From: Spirochaetota bacterium
GTDB taxonomy: Bacteria > Spirochaetota > Spirochaetia > Treponematales > UBA12059
DNA: 39,745 nt
Direction: 5' to 3'
Assembly: GCA_018816345.1 (NCBI GenBank)
Contig: JAHIWG010000125.1
Location: 1-39,745 of the forward strand
Part shown: positions 8,102-16,390 of the stretch, piece after piece
How the letters are laid out: every line of letters begins with the position of its first letter
Position numbering within the stretch: the stretch's first letter is position 1
Notes under the pieces: model-generated
Databases searched by the model: none
What the model was told of the DNA's origin: nothing
Seen by the model: the letters and a program-made list of their open reading frames with translations, nothing else
Made by a program: the position numbers and the translations under genes

Positions 8102-8798
8102 GGAATTGATGGACGAATCAAGGGACGACATCCTCGTATGCAGCCGCGTCCGCAAGGTGTTCGCGAGCGAGGCGGAGGAGCTGGAGATCCTGGGCGGCGT
8201 AGACCTGCGCCTCGGCCGCGGGGACCGCGCCTCCATAACGGGGCCCAGCGGCTGCGGCAAGAGTACCCTCCTGTCGATCCTCGGAGGGCTAGACCGGCCT
8301 AGCTCGGGCGAGGTCTCGGTCGGGGGAGTCGACCTGGTACGGTCCGGCGACGACGGGCTCTCGGCGTTCAGGGCTAGCGTCGTCGGCTTCGTGTTCCAGT
8401 TCCATTACCTCCTCAAGGATTTCACCGCCCTGGAGAACGCGATGCTTCCCGCCTACATGCTATCAGGGGACCGGAAGGCCGCCGTAGCGAAGGCCCGGGT
8501 CCTCCTCGAGGCGGTAGGGCTAGGCGGCAGGCTGTCCCACGTCCCGGCCAAGCTGTCGGGAGGGGAGCGGCAGCGCGTCGCCATAGCCAGGGCCCTCATA
8601 AACGATCCCGCTATAGTGCTCGCCGACGAGCCTACGGGAAACCTCGACCGCGCGAGCGCCAAGGCGGTAGAGGACCTGCTCTTCGAGCTGGCCGAACGGC
8701 GGGGCACGACGCTCCTCGTCGTCACGCACGACCCAGGCATGGCGGAACGGGCCTCGAGGCGATTCGTATTGCGAGACGGAGCGCTCGCGGAGTCATGA
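8094..8798 (+). CDS. lolD: LolD-type ABC transporter ATPase
   Basis: This is a 234-residue ABC ATPase with Walker A GPSGCGKST, Q-loop FQFHYLLKDFT, signature LSGGERQRVAIARAL, Walker B IVLADEPTGNLD and H-loop VVTHD. Its closest functional class is the LolD/MacB group, as the flanking FtsX-type permeases suggest. The ATG at 8094 has GGAGG 9 nt upstream, while an in-frame ATG at 8109 has GAGG closer to it; the two starts differ by five residues. The gene lies between two permease genes with overlaps at both ends, so one LolCDE-type exporter is made from one message. Confidence 0.9.
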   Translation: MNEELMDESRDDILVCSRVRKVFASEAEELEILGGVDLRLGRGDRASITGPSGCGKSTLLSILGGLDRPSSGEVSVGGVDLVRSGDDGLSAFRASVVGFVFQFHYLLKDFTALENAMLPAYMLSGDRKAAVAKARVLLEAVGLGGRLSHVPAKLSGGERQRVAIARALINDPAIVLADEPTGNLDRASAKAVEDLLFELAERRGTTLLVVTHDPGMAERASRRFVLRDGALAES

Positions 8799-10096
8799 GG
8801 GGCTCTCCTATAGCCTTCGTCTCGGCCCGCTTCTTCATAGGCCGCAGGGCCGCGGACGGAGCCAGGGACCAGGCTAGGAAGGCCTTGGCCGGAGCCGTTT
8901 TGAGCGTGGCCCTGAGCCTCGTGCCGCTCATCACGGTGATGCAGGTCGCCGACGGCATGATCCAGGGCATAAGCGCCAGGTACGTCGAGCTTGGCACGTA
9001 CCACGCCCAGGCCTTCCCGTTCGCCTCGCAGGACCTGGATGGCGCTCGCGAGGCGGCCGCGGCGTCGCCCGGCGTGACGGGCGCCTGGCTAGAGACTCAA
9101 TCCGTCGGGGTCGTATTCGCCAACGGCAGGCGAGAGGGCGCGGCCGTCAGGGGCGTCGAGGATTCCTTCATCTCGGACGGCTCCACCGCCGCCTACCTGC
9201 GCGTCGAGGCCGGGGAGGCGAGGCTCGAGCGCCCGTACGACGCCCTCGTGGGCTCCGCCATGGCGGCCAAGCTAGGGATCGCTCCGGGAGACGTCATCAG
9301 CCTCATCTCCTTGCGCAAGGGCCAGGACGGCGGGATGCTGCCTCGCGTCACGATGCTCACGGTCCGCGGCCTCGTCTCGGCCGGGTACCGCGACCTCGAC
9401 GCCCAATGGTTGTTCATGCGGCAGGATACCGCCTTTAGGGTACTGCCCAAGGAGAACGCGCGCAGCTTCATCGGGATAAAGGCGGGGGATCCGTTCTCGG
9501 ACCCGTACGCGGCGCGCGACGCGGTCGAGGGACGGCTGCCGGCGGGCTTCAGCGTCTATTCCTGGCGCGACGTAGAGCGCAATCTTTTCGAGTCGCTGGC
9601 GAGCACGCGCACGATGCTCCTCCTCATTATGGCGGTAACGGTAGCGGTCGCCGCCATAAACGTATCGAGCGCCTTGACGACGCTCGTGCTCGAGCGCGGC
9701 CAGGAGATAGCGGTCATGAAGAGCCTCGGCGCCGGCCCGGCGGACCTAGCTAGGATATTCTCGCTAGGGGGCGCCGCTATCGGGGGGCTAGGCGCGGTGC
9801 TCGGCTCGATCGGCGGCCTCCTCGTAAGCCTGAGGATCAACGATATACTCGCTTTCCTCGAATCCCTGGCGAATCGATGGCGCGCCGTGGCGGCGGCCGT
9901 CTCGGGCGGAGCCGCTCCCGAGGTCTTTAAGGTGCTCGATCCCGCGTATTACCTCGAAACCATTCCCGTGAACGTGCCGTTCGGGGAGATCGCGGTCGTC
10001 GTCTCGGCGACCGTCGGCCTATCGTTCCTCGCCGCGCTCGGACCGGCGAGGCGAGCCGCGGCCCTGTCGCCGCTCGACGGCTTCCGTAGGCGCTGA
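8795..10096 (+). CDS. LolC/LolE-family lipoprotein exporter permease (second)
   Basis: This 433-residue permease has the same plan as the one encoded at 6854: one N-terminal helix (about 30-55), a periplasmic domain (about 60-265) and three C-terminal helices. The helix after the periplasmic domain is followed by LERGQEIAVMKSLGAGPADLARIF, the conserved coupling segment. It starts in an ATGA overlap with the ATPase gene. The two permeases are clearly different proteins, so the exporter is a heterodimeric LolC+LolE type rather than the homodimeric LolF type. No terminator is obvious after the stop; recA has its own promoter. Confidence 0.87.
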   Translation: MRGSPIAFVSARFFIGRRAADGARDQARKALAGAVLSVALSLVPLITVMQVADGMIQGISARYVELGTYHAQAFPFASQDLDGAREAAAASPGVTGAWLETQSVGVVFANGRREGAAVRGVEDSFISDGSTAAYLRVEAGEARLERPYDALVGSAMAAKLGIAPGDVISLISLRKGQDGGMLPRVTMLTVRGLVSAGYRDLDAQWLFMRQDTAFRVLPKENARSFIGIKAGDPFSDPYAARDAVEGRLPAGFSVYSWRDVERNLFESLASTRTMLLLIMAVTVAVAAINVSSALTTLVLERGQEIAVMKSLGAGPADLARIFSLGGAAIGGLGAVLGSIGGLLVSLRINDILAFLESLANRWRAVAAAVSGGAAPEVFKVLDPAYYLETIPVNVPFGEIAVVVSATVGLSFLAALGPARRAAALSPLDGFRRR

Positions 10097-10124
10097 CCGT
10101 CTTGCCCGAGCGCCGGTCTACGTG

Positions 10125-10153
10125 GTGACAATCCGCCGCGCCCGGGGTATAGT
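10125..10153 (+). promoter_or_regulatory. Sigma-70 type promoter for recA
   Basis: GTGACA (10125-10130) and TATAGT (10148-10153) are separated by 17 bp, placing the transcript start near 10160, about 50 nt before the recA ATG. I could not recognise a LexA operator of either the E. coli (CTGT-N8-ACAG) or the Bacillus (GAAC-N4-GTTC) type here. Confidence 0.6.
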
Positions 10154-10212
10154 GGTCCTGGTCGAACGCGCTCGTGCTCCGCGCCGCGTACGTACCTAGC
10201 AGGAGGATCCCT

Positions 10213-11460
10213 ATGGCCAAGACAGAAATCAACTATAGCACCCAGAGCGCCGACGATAAGCTGAAGGCCCTCGAAGCGGCACGCCTCCAGATAGAGAAGC
10301 AGTACGGCCTCGGCTCGCTAATGCAGCTCGGGAAGTACGATAACGCGCTCGGCATCGAGTCTATACCGTCCGGGTCCATCCTCCTCGACGAGGCGCTCGG
10401 CGTCGGCGGCTATCCGCGGGGCCGTATCATCGAGATCTACGGCCCGGAGTCGTCGGGCAAGACGACGCTGGCCCTGCACGCGATAGCCGAGGCCCAGAAG
10501 AAAGGCGGCATCGCGGCGTTCATAGACGCGGAGCACGCCCTCGACCCCGTCTACGCCAAGAACCTGGGCTGCAATACCGACGAGCTATGGGTCTCCCAGC
10601 CCGATAACGGCGAGCAGGCCCTCGAGATAGCCGACTCGCTCGTCCGTTCCGGCGCCGTGGACATCATCGTCGTCGATTCGGTAGCCGCGCTTACCCCGCA
10701 GGCCGAGATCGAAGGGGACATGGGGGACGCCCATATGGGCCTCCAGGCCCGCCTTATGAGCCAGGCTCTCCGCAAGCTTACGGGAACGTTGTCGAAGTCC
10801 AAGACCATACTCATATTCATCAACCAGATCCGCATGAAGATCGGCGTCATGTTCGGCAACCCCGAGACGACGACCGGAGGCAACGCGCTCAAGTTCTATT
10901 CCTCTATCCGCGTCGAGGTTCGGCGCATCGAGACGATAGAGGCCGGCGGCGACGAGGCCATAGGCAATAAGGTCCGCGTCAAGGTCGTCAAGAACAAGGT
11001 CGCTCCGCCTTTCCGCCGCGTGGAGCTGGATATCATGTTCGGCAAGGGCATATCAGCGATAGCCAGCCTCCTCGACGCCGCCGTCAAGTGCGGGGTCGCC
11101 GACAAGAAGGGCGCCTGGTACACCTACGGGGACGAGAAGCTCGGCCAAGGCAAGGAGAACGCCAAGGCCACGCTCGAACAGAATCCGGAGCTCGCTTCGG
11201 AGATAGAAGCCAAGGTCAGGGCGATATTCTTCCCGCCCAAGGTCTCCCAGTCCGCGGAGAAGAAGCTCGCGGGGGCCGCGGCCGCGAGCTCCGCGGGGGT
11301 CGCAGCCGGGACCGTAACCGGGACCGCCGGGGCCTCATCCGCCGCTGCGGCCTCGATGAAAGCGGCTCCGCCCGCGAAGGCCGTCAAGGCGGCTCAGGCG
11401 GAAGCTCAGAACCCTCGCGCGGCCAAGCCATCCGCCGAAGACGATAGCGGGTTATTCTGA
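10213..11460 (+). CDS. recA: Recombinase RecA
   Basis: RecA forms filaments on single-stranded DNA, pairs homologous strands and stimulates LexA-type self-cleavage. The ATG at 10213 has a perfect AGGAGG (10201-10206) upstream, so the 13 residues that could be read from 10174 are not part of it. The protein has 415 residues: Walker [10 protein letters not shown] (about 77-85), Walker B ([10 protein letters not shown]), the L1/L2 loop regions ([35 protein letters not shown], each shown as seen) and a core that ends near residue 340. The last roughly 75 residues form an Ala/Lys-rich low-complexity tail ending EDDSGLF, longer than the short acidic tail of E. coli RecA (353 residues). folK follows with overlapping codons. 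Confidence 0.97.
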   Translation: MAKTEINYSTQSADDKLKALEAARLQIEKQYGLGSLMQLGKYDNALGIESIPSGSILLDEALGVGGYPRGRIIEIYGPESSGKTTLALHAIAEAQKKGGIAAFIDAEHALDPVYAKNLGCNTDELWVSQPDNGEQALEIADSLVRSGAVDIIVVDSVAALTPQAEIEGDMGDAHMGLQARLMSQALRKLTGTLSKSKTILIFINQIRMKIGVMFGNPETTTGGNALKFYSSIRVEVRRIETIEAGGDEAIGNKVRVKVVKNKVAPPFRRVELDIMFGKGISAIASLLDAAVKCGVADKKGAWYTYGDEKLGQGKENAKATLEQNPELASEIEAKVRAIFFPPKVSQSAEKKLAGAAAASSAGVAAGTVTGTAGASSAAAASMKAAPPAKAVKAAQAEAQNPRAAKPSAEDDSGLF

Positions 11461-11951
11461 CCCCGGTCTACCTAGGCCTGGGATCGAATTCCGGCGATAG
11501 CGAGGCCATCCTGCGAGGCGCTATCGCGGAACTCGCTACGTTCCTCGGCGACCTGGCCGTATCGTCGCTGTATACCTCGTCGCCTCGGTACGTGCTCGAC
11601 CAGCCGGACTTCCTTAACCTCGTCGCGCGCGGCGAGACCGGGCTCCGGCCCCTCGAACTGCTCGCCGCCACGCAGTCCGTCGAGGCGCGTTTCGGCAGGG
11701 ATCGCTCGAGAGAGCGGTCGAAGGGGCCGCGGACCCTCGATATAGACATCCTCCTCTACGGCGACGAGATCCTCGAGCTGCCCGGACTCTCGGTGCCTCA
11801 CCCCGGTATGAGGGAGCGCGCCTTCGTCCTCGTCCCTCTCGCGGAGATAGCGCCGGGCCTGCGGCATCCGGCGGACGGGCTTACGTTCGCTAGCTTCATA
11901 GAGTCGGTAAGCGGGCAGGGGATTTACCTGCGCGCCGCCCGGCCTGTATAA
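11457..11951 (+). CDS. folK: HPPK, folate biosynthesis (CTG start)
   Basis: 6-hydroxymethyl-7,8-dihydropterin pyrophosphokinase transfers pyrophosphate from ATP to the pterin in folate synthesis. The N-terminal [12 protein letters not shown] and the active-site stretch [16 protein letters not shown] are diagnostic. The family N-terminus must lie near 11457. In this frame the only codons between an upstream TAG (11445) and VYLGLG that could start translation are ATT (11454) and CTG (11457); there is no ATG, GTG or TTG until 11592, which would remove the conserved GLGSN loop. CTG gives 164 residues (E. coli 159) and forms a CTGA overlap with the recA stop, the same geometry as the ATGA overlaps elsewhere here. 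Initiation is therefore probably coupled to recA translation. Confidence 0.85.
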   Translation: MTPVYLGLGSNSGDSEAILRGAIAELATFLGDLAVSSLYTSSPRYVLDQPDFLNLVARGETGLRPLELLAATQSVEARFGRDRSRERSKGPRTLDIDILLYGDEILELPGLSVPHPGMRERAFVLVPLAEIAPGLRHPADGLTFASFIESVSGQGIYLRAARPV

Positions 11952-11952
11952 T
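11923..11952 (+). promoter_or_regulatory. Possible internal promoter before scpA
   Basis: TTTACC (11923-11928) and a perfect TATAAT (11947-11952) are 18 bp apart at the very end of folK. The predicted start near 11959 would leave only about 9 nt before the scpA ATG and exclude the GAGGT ribosome site, so the message from recA/folK may matter more. Confidence 0.3.
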
Positions 11953-11967
11953 CGAGGTAACGATCAC

Positions 11968-12741
11968 ATGGAAGAATCCACCGACCTAAGCCTCGAACCC
12001 GCCCAGAACGGGCGCAGTTATCGCCTCGACGATTTCGAGGGACCGCTCGACCTTCTCCTCTTCCTGATCAAGAAGAACGAGGTGAGCGTATACGATATCC
12101 CCATAGCCTCCATTACCGAGCAGTTTTTGGCCTGGCTCGCCGAGGCCGAGGGAGTCAGCCTCGACGACCTGACCGAGTTCTATACGCTCGCCGCGACGCT
12201 CCTATACATAAAGAGCCGGATGCTCTTGCCGGTTGAGATAGACCTTACCGACGAGATAGAGGATCCGAGGCGTGACCTTGTCGAGAAGCTCATAGAGTAC
12301 CAGAAGTTCAAGAAGCTATCTGAGCTCATGGAGAAGAAGGAGCTCGAGGTCGAATGGACCATCGAGCGCACGAAGATGCAGCGAGCCCTTCCCTTCGCCG
12401 AGGAAGAGGAGCTGTGGGATAAGATCGACGTCTGGGACCTGTTAAAATCGTTCTCCGGCCTAATGGGAGGCATGTCGAGCGAGCGCATTATCGACATGTA
12501 TGAAGAAGTATCCATTAACGAGAAGACTGCGCTCATACACGAGCTGCTCGACGCGAGGGAATCGTTCGCCTTCCATGACCTGATCACGAGGCCGGGTTCC
12601 ACGCTCGATATCGTCTGCGCGTTCCTCGCGCTACTCGAGGCGGTAAAGTACCGCGTTATCTCAATTCATCAGCATCGCCTGTTCGGCGATATCCAGATAC
12701 GACGACACGAAAAGCGGAGTAAAGATGGATCTGAATCTTGA
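11968..12741 (+). CDS. scpA: Segregation and condensation protein A
   Basis: ScpA is the kleisin subunit of the bacterial SMC complex, which compacts and segregates the chromosome. The 257-residue protein begins with the conserved YRLDDFEGPLDLLLFLIKKNEVSVYDIPIASIT-type N-terminal domain (from about residue 19), which binds the SMC neck. It continues with a charged helical middle, and the C-terminal winged-helix part contains DIVCAFLALLEAVKYRVI. The ATG at 11968 has GAGGT upstream. The gene overlaps scpB by 17 nt. Confidence 0.94.
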   Translation: MEESTDLSLEPAQNGRSYRLDDFEGPLDLLLFLIKKNEVSVYDIPIASITEQFLAWLAEAEGVSLDDLTEFYTLAATLLYIKSRMLLPVEIDLTDEIEDPRRDLVEKLIEYQKFKKLSELMEKKELEVEWTIERTKMQRALPFAEEEELWDKIDVWDLLKSFSGLMGGMSSERIIDMYEEVSINEKTALIHELLDARESFAFHDLITRPGSTLDIVCAFLALLEAVKYRVISIHQHRLFGDIQIRRHEKRSKDGSES

Positions 12742-13276
12742 CCGCGAGGCGGCTATCCTCGAGACGATACTCTTCCTAGAGTCCGAGCCGCTGGACCACG
12801 CGGCGCTCGCGAGGATTAGCGGCCTAGGCAAGGAATTAGTAGAGGCCGCGCTAGAGCATCTCAAGGAGACTCTGGCCGCCCCCGGCCATGGGCTCGAATT
12901 GGCCGAGATGGGCGGCGGATGGATGCTAGCACCAAAGCGCGATCTATGGGAGACGCTCAAGGACAGGTACGGCCGCAAGAACGATCAGAAACTTTCGCGC
13001 GCGGCGATGGAGACGCTTTCGATCATAGCGTATTCCCAGCCCGTGACGAGGGCGGAGGTCGAGGCCATACGAGGCGTCGCGGCCGATACCATGATACGTT
13101 TCCTGCTCGACAAGGGGTTCATCAAGGAAGTCGGCAAGAAAGACTCTCCGGGCAAGCCGATCCAATACGGCACCACGAAGGATTTCCTGAAATTCTTCCG
13201 ACTGGGCAGCATCTCGGACCTGCCGAAGCTTGGCGAGCTAGAACGGGACCGCTTCGAGCTCGAGGATAGCGAATGA
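12725..13276 (+). CDS. scpB: Segregation and condensation protein B
   Basis: ScpB dimerises through winged-helix domains and binds ScpA in the SMC complex. The 183-residue protein contains the family hallmark LSRAAMETLSIIAYSQPVTRAEVEAIRGV (from about residue 90) and a second winged helix ending YGTTKDFLKFFRLGSISDLPKL. The ATG at 12725 lies inside the end of scpA, with a GGAG site before it, indicating coupled translation. It ends in an ATGA overlap with the pseudouridine synthase gene; the order scpA-scpB-rluB-cmk is a common bacterial cluster. Confidence 0.95.
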   Translation: MDLNLDREAAILETILFLESEPLDHAALARISGLGKELVEAALEHLKETLAAPGHGLELAEMGGGWMLAPKRDLWETLKDRYGRKNDQKLSRAAMETLSIIAYSQPVTRAEVEAIRGVAADTMIRFLLDKGFIKEVGKKDSPGKPIQYGTTKDFLKFFRLGSISDLPKLGELERDRFELEDSE

Positions 13277-14019
13277 GCGGCGAGACCGCCGAGCCGGAGC
13301 CCGGGATCGAGCGAGGCGTTAGGATCCAGGTCCTCATCGCCAGGGCCGGCATCGCGTCGAGGAGAGCCGCCGAAGGCCTCGTAAGCGCGGGCAGGGTCAG
13401 GCTCAACGGGAAGACCGTCACCGAGCTAGGGGCGCGCGCCTTGCCGAGCGACATCCTCCTCGTCGACGGCAAGCCGGTCGTGGCCGAGAAGCGCCTGCAT
13501 TACCTGGCCCTCAACAAGCCCCCGGGATACCTATGCGCCATGAGCGACGAATTCGGCCGGCCCCTCGCGGCGTCCCTGTTCAAGCCGCAGATAGCCGAGA
13601 GGGTCTACAACGTCGGGCGCCTCGACCTCGATTCGTGCGGCCTTATCATTTTCACTAACGACGGGACGTTCGCCGCCAAGGTGGGCCATCCGTCCTCCGG
13701 ACTAGTCAAGGAATACGACGTAGAGGCCGACAAGCGCGTCCCTAACGGCTTCGGAGAACGGTTCGAGGCGGGGATAGAGTCGGACGGTGAGATGTTGAAG
13801 GCCCATAGGGCGATAATAACGGGCGAGCGCCGCTTAACCGTGAGGCTCGTCGAAGGAAAGAACAGGGAGATCCGAAGGGCCCTCGAATCCGCGGGGCTAA
13901 AGGCCGTAGTGCTCAGGCGGGTCGCCATAGGCCCGGTCCGCCTCGGGGACCTCCCCGAGGGGCGTTGGCGCCCGATCTCTTCAGAAGAGCGTTCCGCGTT
14001 GATACATGGAGGAGCATAG
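13273..14019 (+). CDS. rluB: rRNA pseudouridine synthase, RsuA/RluB family
   Basis: The enzyme converts a uridine of rRNA to pseudouridine; RluB-type members act on 23S rRNA. The 248-residue protein has an N-terminal S4 RNA-binding domain (about 15-62, RIQVLIARAGIASRRAAEGLV) and the catalytic domain with the signature VGRLDLDSCGLIIFTNDG (about 114-131), in which the first Asp after GRL is the catalytic residue. The assignment to RluB rather than RsuA rests on the neighbourhood of scpB and cmk. It abuts the next start codon exactly. Confidence 0.88.
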   Translation: MSGETAEPEPGIERGVRIQVLIARAGIASRRAAEGLVSAGRVRLNGKTVTELGARALPSDILLVDGKPVVAEKRLHYLALNKPPGYLCAMSDEFGRPLAASLFKPQIAERVYNVGRLDLDSCGLIIFTNDGTFAAKVGHPSSGLVKEYDVEADKRVPNGFGERFEAGIESDGEMLKAHRAIITGERRLTVRLVEGKNREIRRALESAGLKAVVLRRVAIGPVRLGDLPEGRWRPISSEERSALIHGGA

Positions 14020-16389
14020 ATGATAGTGGCGATGGACGGCCCCGCCGGGACCGGCAAGAGCACAATAGCGCGGATGGTCGCCGAGAAGAACGGCTTCACC
14101 TATATCAACTCGGGTAGCCTCTACCGCGCAATTACCTTAGGCGCCATACGCTCGTCGGTCCCCATGGCCGACGAGGCCGCGATGGTCGCGTTCGCCGAAT
14201 CGGTCCGGCTCTCGTACGCCGCCGGCAGGCTGCTCCTCGACGGCGCGGACGTCGAGGGGGACCTGCGCGGCGCGGAGGTCGACGCGAACGTCGCCCAGGT
14301 ATCCTCGATCGTTCCCGTAAGGCGCGTCGTCAATAGGATAGTGCGCGCCCTTGGCGCGGGCATGGACGCCGTCGTCGAGGGCCGGGATATTTGCACCGTC
14401 GTATTCCCGGAGGCGGAGGTCCAGATCTATATAGACGCGACCGTCGACGCGCGGGCGAAACGACGTTTCGAGCAGGGCACGAGCGACTTAAGTCTTGAAG
14501 ACATAAAGAAGAATATCGAGATGCGCGATCGGATCGATACGAATAAAGCCGAAGGCAGCCTTAAAAAATCGCCTAAAGCCTTCTATTTAGATACATCGCA
14601 CTTGACCATAGATCAAGTTTATGACATTGTGAACACGAAAATTCAACAGCAAGGGAACCGTATGGGCAAGGAAGTGGAAATGGGCGCGGTCGCTCCCTCC
14701 GACGACAGCATCCAGACACAGTTACAGGAACAGTATCTAAAAACCATGAACCACCTGGAAGAGGGCGACCTCGTCGAGGGACAGGTGGTACAGGTCGCCA
14801 GCGACTGCGTATTCGTAGACGTCGGCGCCAAGAGCGAAGGCAAGATCCCGCTCTCCGAATTCACCGAGCCGCCGAAAGTCGGCGACACCGTCACCGTCGT
14901 CCTCATGAAGAAAGAGACGCGGTCCGGGGAAACATACGTTTCCAAGTCCAAGGCCGACGAGAAGGTTCATTGGCGGAACGTCCAGAACGCCCACAAGAAC
15001 CACGAGACGGTCGAGGGCGTGATCGAGAAGGAAATCAAGGGCGGCTTCGAGGTTAGCCTCGGTTACGGCCTTCGCGCGTTCCTTCCCGTCTCCAAGGCCG
15101 ACGTCCAGCGAGTAGAGAAGGGCGACTACCTCATCAAGGTCAAGTCCAAGTTCTACATCGAGCGGCTGTATTCGGAGAAGCGCGTAAATATCGTCGTCAA
15201 CCGACGAGAATACCTAGAAGAGGAGATCAAGGTCCGAAGGGACGCGTTCTTCTCCTCGATCCAGATCGGCGACATCGTCAAGGGCGCGGTCAAGAGCTTT
15301 ACGAGCTTCGGCGCCTTCATCGATCTCGGCGGTTTCGACGGCCTGCTCCATATCAACGATATGAGCTGGGGCCATGTGACCAAGCCTAAGGACTTCGTGA
15401 AGAAGGGCCAGGAGATCGAGCTCAAGGTGATAAAGATCGACCCCGAGGAGGGCCGTATCAACCTGTCGCTCAAGCATTTCTCCCAGGATCCGTGGGAGAC
15501 CTTCGAGGAGCGCTATCACCTGGACGCCGTCGTCAACGGCACGGTCACCAAGCTTACCGATTACGGCGCCTTCATCGAGCTCGAGGACGGCATCGAGGGC
15601 CTCGCCCATATCTCCGAGTTCTCGTGGGTCAAGCGCGTGAAGCGCCCTGACGAGATGCTCAAGGTCGGCGACGGCGTCGAGTGCATGATACTCGGCTACG
15701 ACCTCGACCAGCAGAAGGTGTCGCTTGGCCTCCGCCAGGTTCACGAGAATCCATGGACGACAATCGACGACCGCTATCCGGTCGGCATGCGCCTAACCAA
15801 GAAGGTCGTCAAGATCACCGCCTCGGGAGCCTTCGTGGAGCTCGAGGACGGTATCGACGGCTTCCTGCCCGCCGAGGAGCTATCCTGGACGAAGAAGGTG
15901 CGCAACGCCGGATCCGAGATCCAGGTCGGCGAGGAGATCGACGTCATGGTGATCGAGAACCAGCCGAACGACCACAGCATCAGGCTGTCCGTCCGCAGGC
16001 TCTCGGACGACCCCTGGCAGGCCTTCTCCGGCACCTACCGCGTAGGCTCCGTGCTCGAGGGGACCGTTTCCTCGATCACCGACTTCGGCGTCTTCGTCAA
16101 GGTCCCCGGCGAGATCGAGGGCTTGGTCAACAAGTCCAACCTCAGCGCCAACCGCGACGAGGAATACGAGGTCGCGGTCAAGAAGTACGAAGTAGGATCA
16201 CCCATAAAGGTGGTAATAACCGAACTCAGCCCGGAGCGCCAGAAGCTCTCCCTGTCGGTGCGCGACCTCGAGCGCAAGCAGCAGCAGGCTGAGCTGTCCC
16301 GCTTCATGGACGAGGGCTCCTCGAACGAGGGCTTCACCCTCGGCGACCTGCTCAAGGAGAAGAAGGACATCTCTCGCAAGAACGACTAA
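14020..16389 (+). CDS. cmk-rpsA: Cytidylate kinase - ribosomal protein S1 fusion
   Basis: Residues 1-212 are a cytidylate kinase, phosphorylating CMP/dCMP: P-loop GPAGTGKST, SGSLYR, EGRDICTVVFPEA and the LID region with DARAKRRFEQ. Residues 215-789 are a complete ribosomal protein S1 with six S1 RNA-binding repeats starting near residues 248, 333, 415, 499, 585 and 672; repeats 3 and 4 show the clearest SFGAFIDLG/DYGAFIELE cores. S1 delivers mRNA to the 30S subunit. The same fusion is known from Treponema. Between the halves an AT-rich stretch (about 14540-14660) ends in AAGGGA followed by an in-frame ATG at 14662, so free S1 of 575 residues (E. coli S1 has 557) could be made by internal initiation. 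Confidence 0.95.
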   Translation: MIVAMDGPAGTGKSTIARMVAEKNGFTYINSGSLYRAITLGAIRSSVPMADEAAMVAFAESVRLSYAAGRLLLDGADVEGDLRGAEVDANVAQVSSIVPVRRVVNRIVRALGAGMDAVVEGRDICTVVFPEAEVQIYIDATVDARAKRRFEQGTSDLSLEDIKKNIEMRDRIDTNKAEGSLKKSPKAFYLDTSHLTIDQVYDIVNTKIQQQGNRMGKEVEMGAVAPSDDSIQTQLQEQYLKTMNHLEEGDLVEGQVVQVASDCVFVDVGAKSEGKIPLSEFTEPPKVGDTVTVVLMKKETRSGETYVSKSKADEKVHWRNVQNAHKNHETVEGVIEKEIKGGFEVSLGYGLRAFLPVSKADVQRVEKGDYLIKVKSKFYIERLYSEKRVNIVVNRREYLEEEIKVRRDAFFSSIQIGDIVKGAVKSFTSFGAFIDLGGFDGLLHINDMSWGHVTKPKDFVKKGQEIELKVIKIDPEEGRINLSLKHFSQDPWETFEERYHLDAVVNGTVTKLTDYGAFIELEDGIEGLAHISEFSWVKRVKRPDEMLKVGDGVECMILGYDLDQQKVSLGLRQVHENPWTTIDDRYPVGMRLTKKVVKITASGAFVELEDGIDGFLPAEELSWTKKVRNAGSEIQVGEEIDVMVIENQPNDHSIRLSVRRLSDDPWQAFSGTYRVGSVLEGTVSSITDFGVFVKVPGEIEGLVNKSNLSANRDEEYEVAVKKYEVGSPIKVVITELSPERQKLSLSVRDLERKQQQAELSRFMDEGSSNEGFTLGDLLKEKKDISRKND
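14651..14664 (+). promoter_or_regulatory. Internal ribosome site and ATG at the S1 half
   Basis: AAGGGA (14651-14656) lies 5 nt before an in-frame ATG (14662-14664), exactly at the boundary between the kinase and S1 parts (codon 215 of the fusion). The flanking sequence is markedly AT-richer than the surrounding gene, which favours ribosome access. Confidence 0.55.
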
Positions 16390-16390
16390 G

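Noticed and set aside
10174-10212. 13-residue N-terminal extension of RecA
   Set aside because: The AGGAGG site at 10201 points to the ATG at 10213, and the family N-terminus fits that start.
10100-10212. LexA operator upstream of recA
   Set aside because: A GAAC at about 10163 is not followed by GTTC at the right distance, and no CTGT-N8-ACAG is present.
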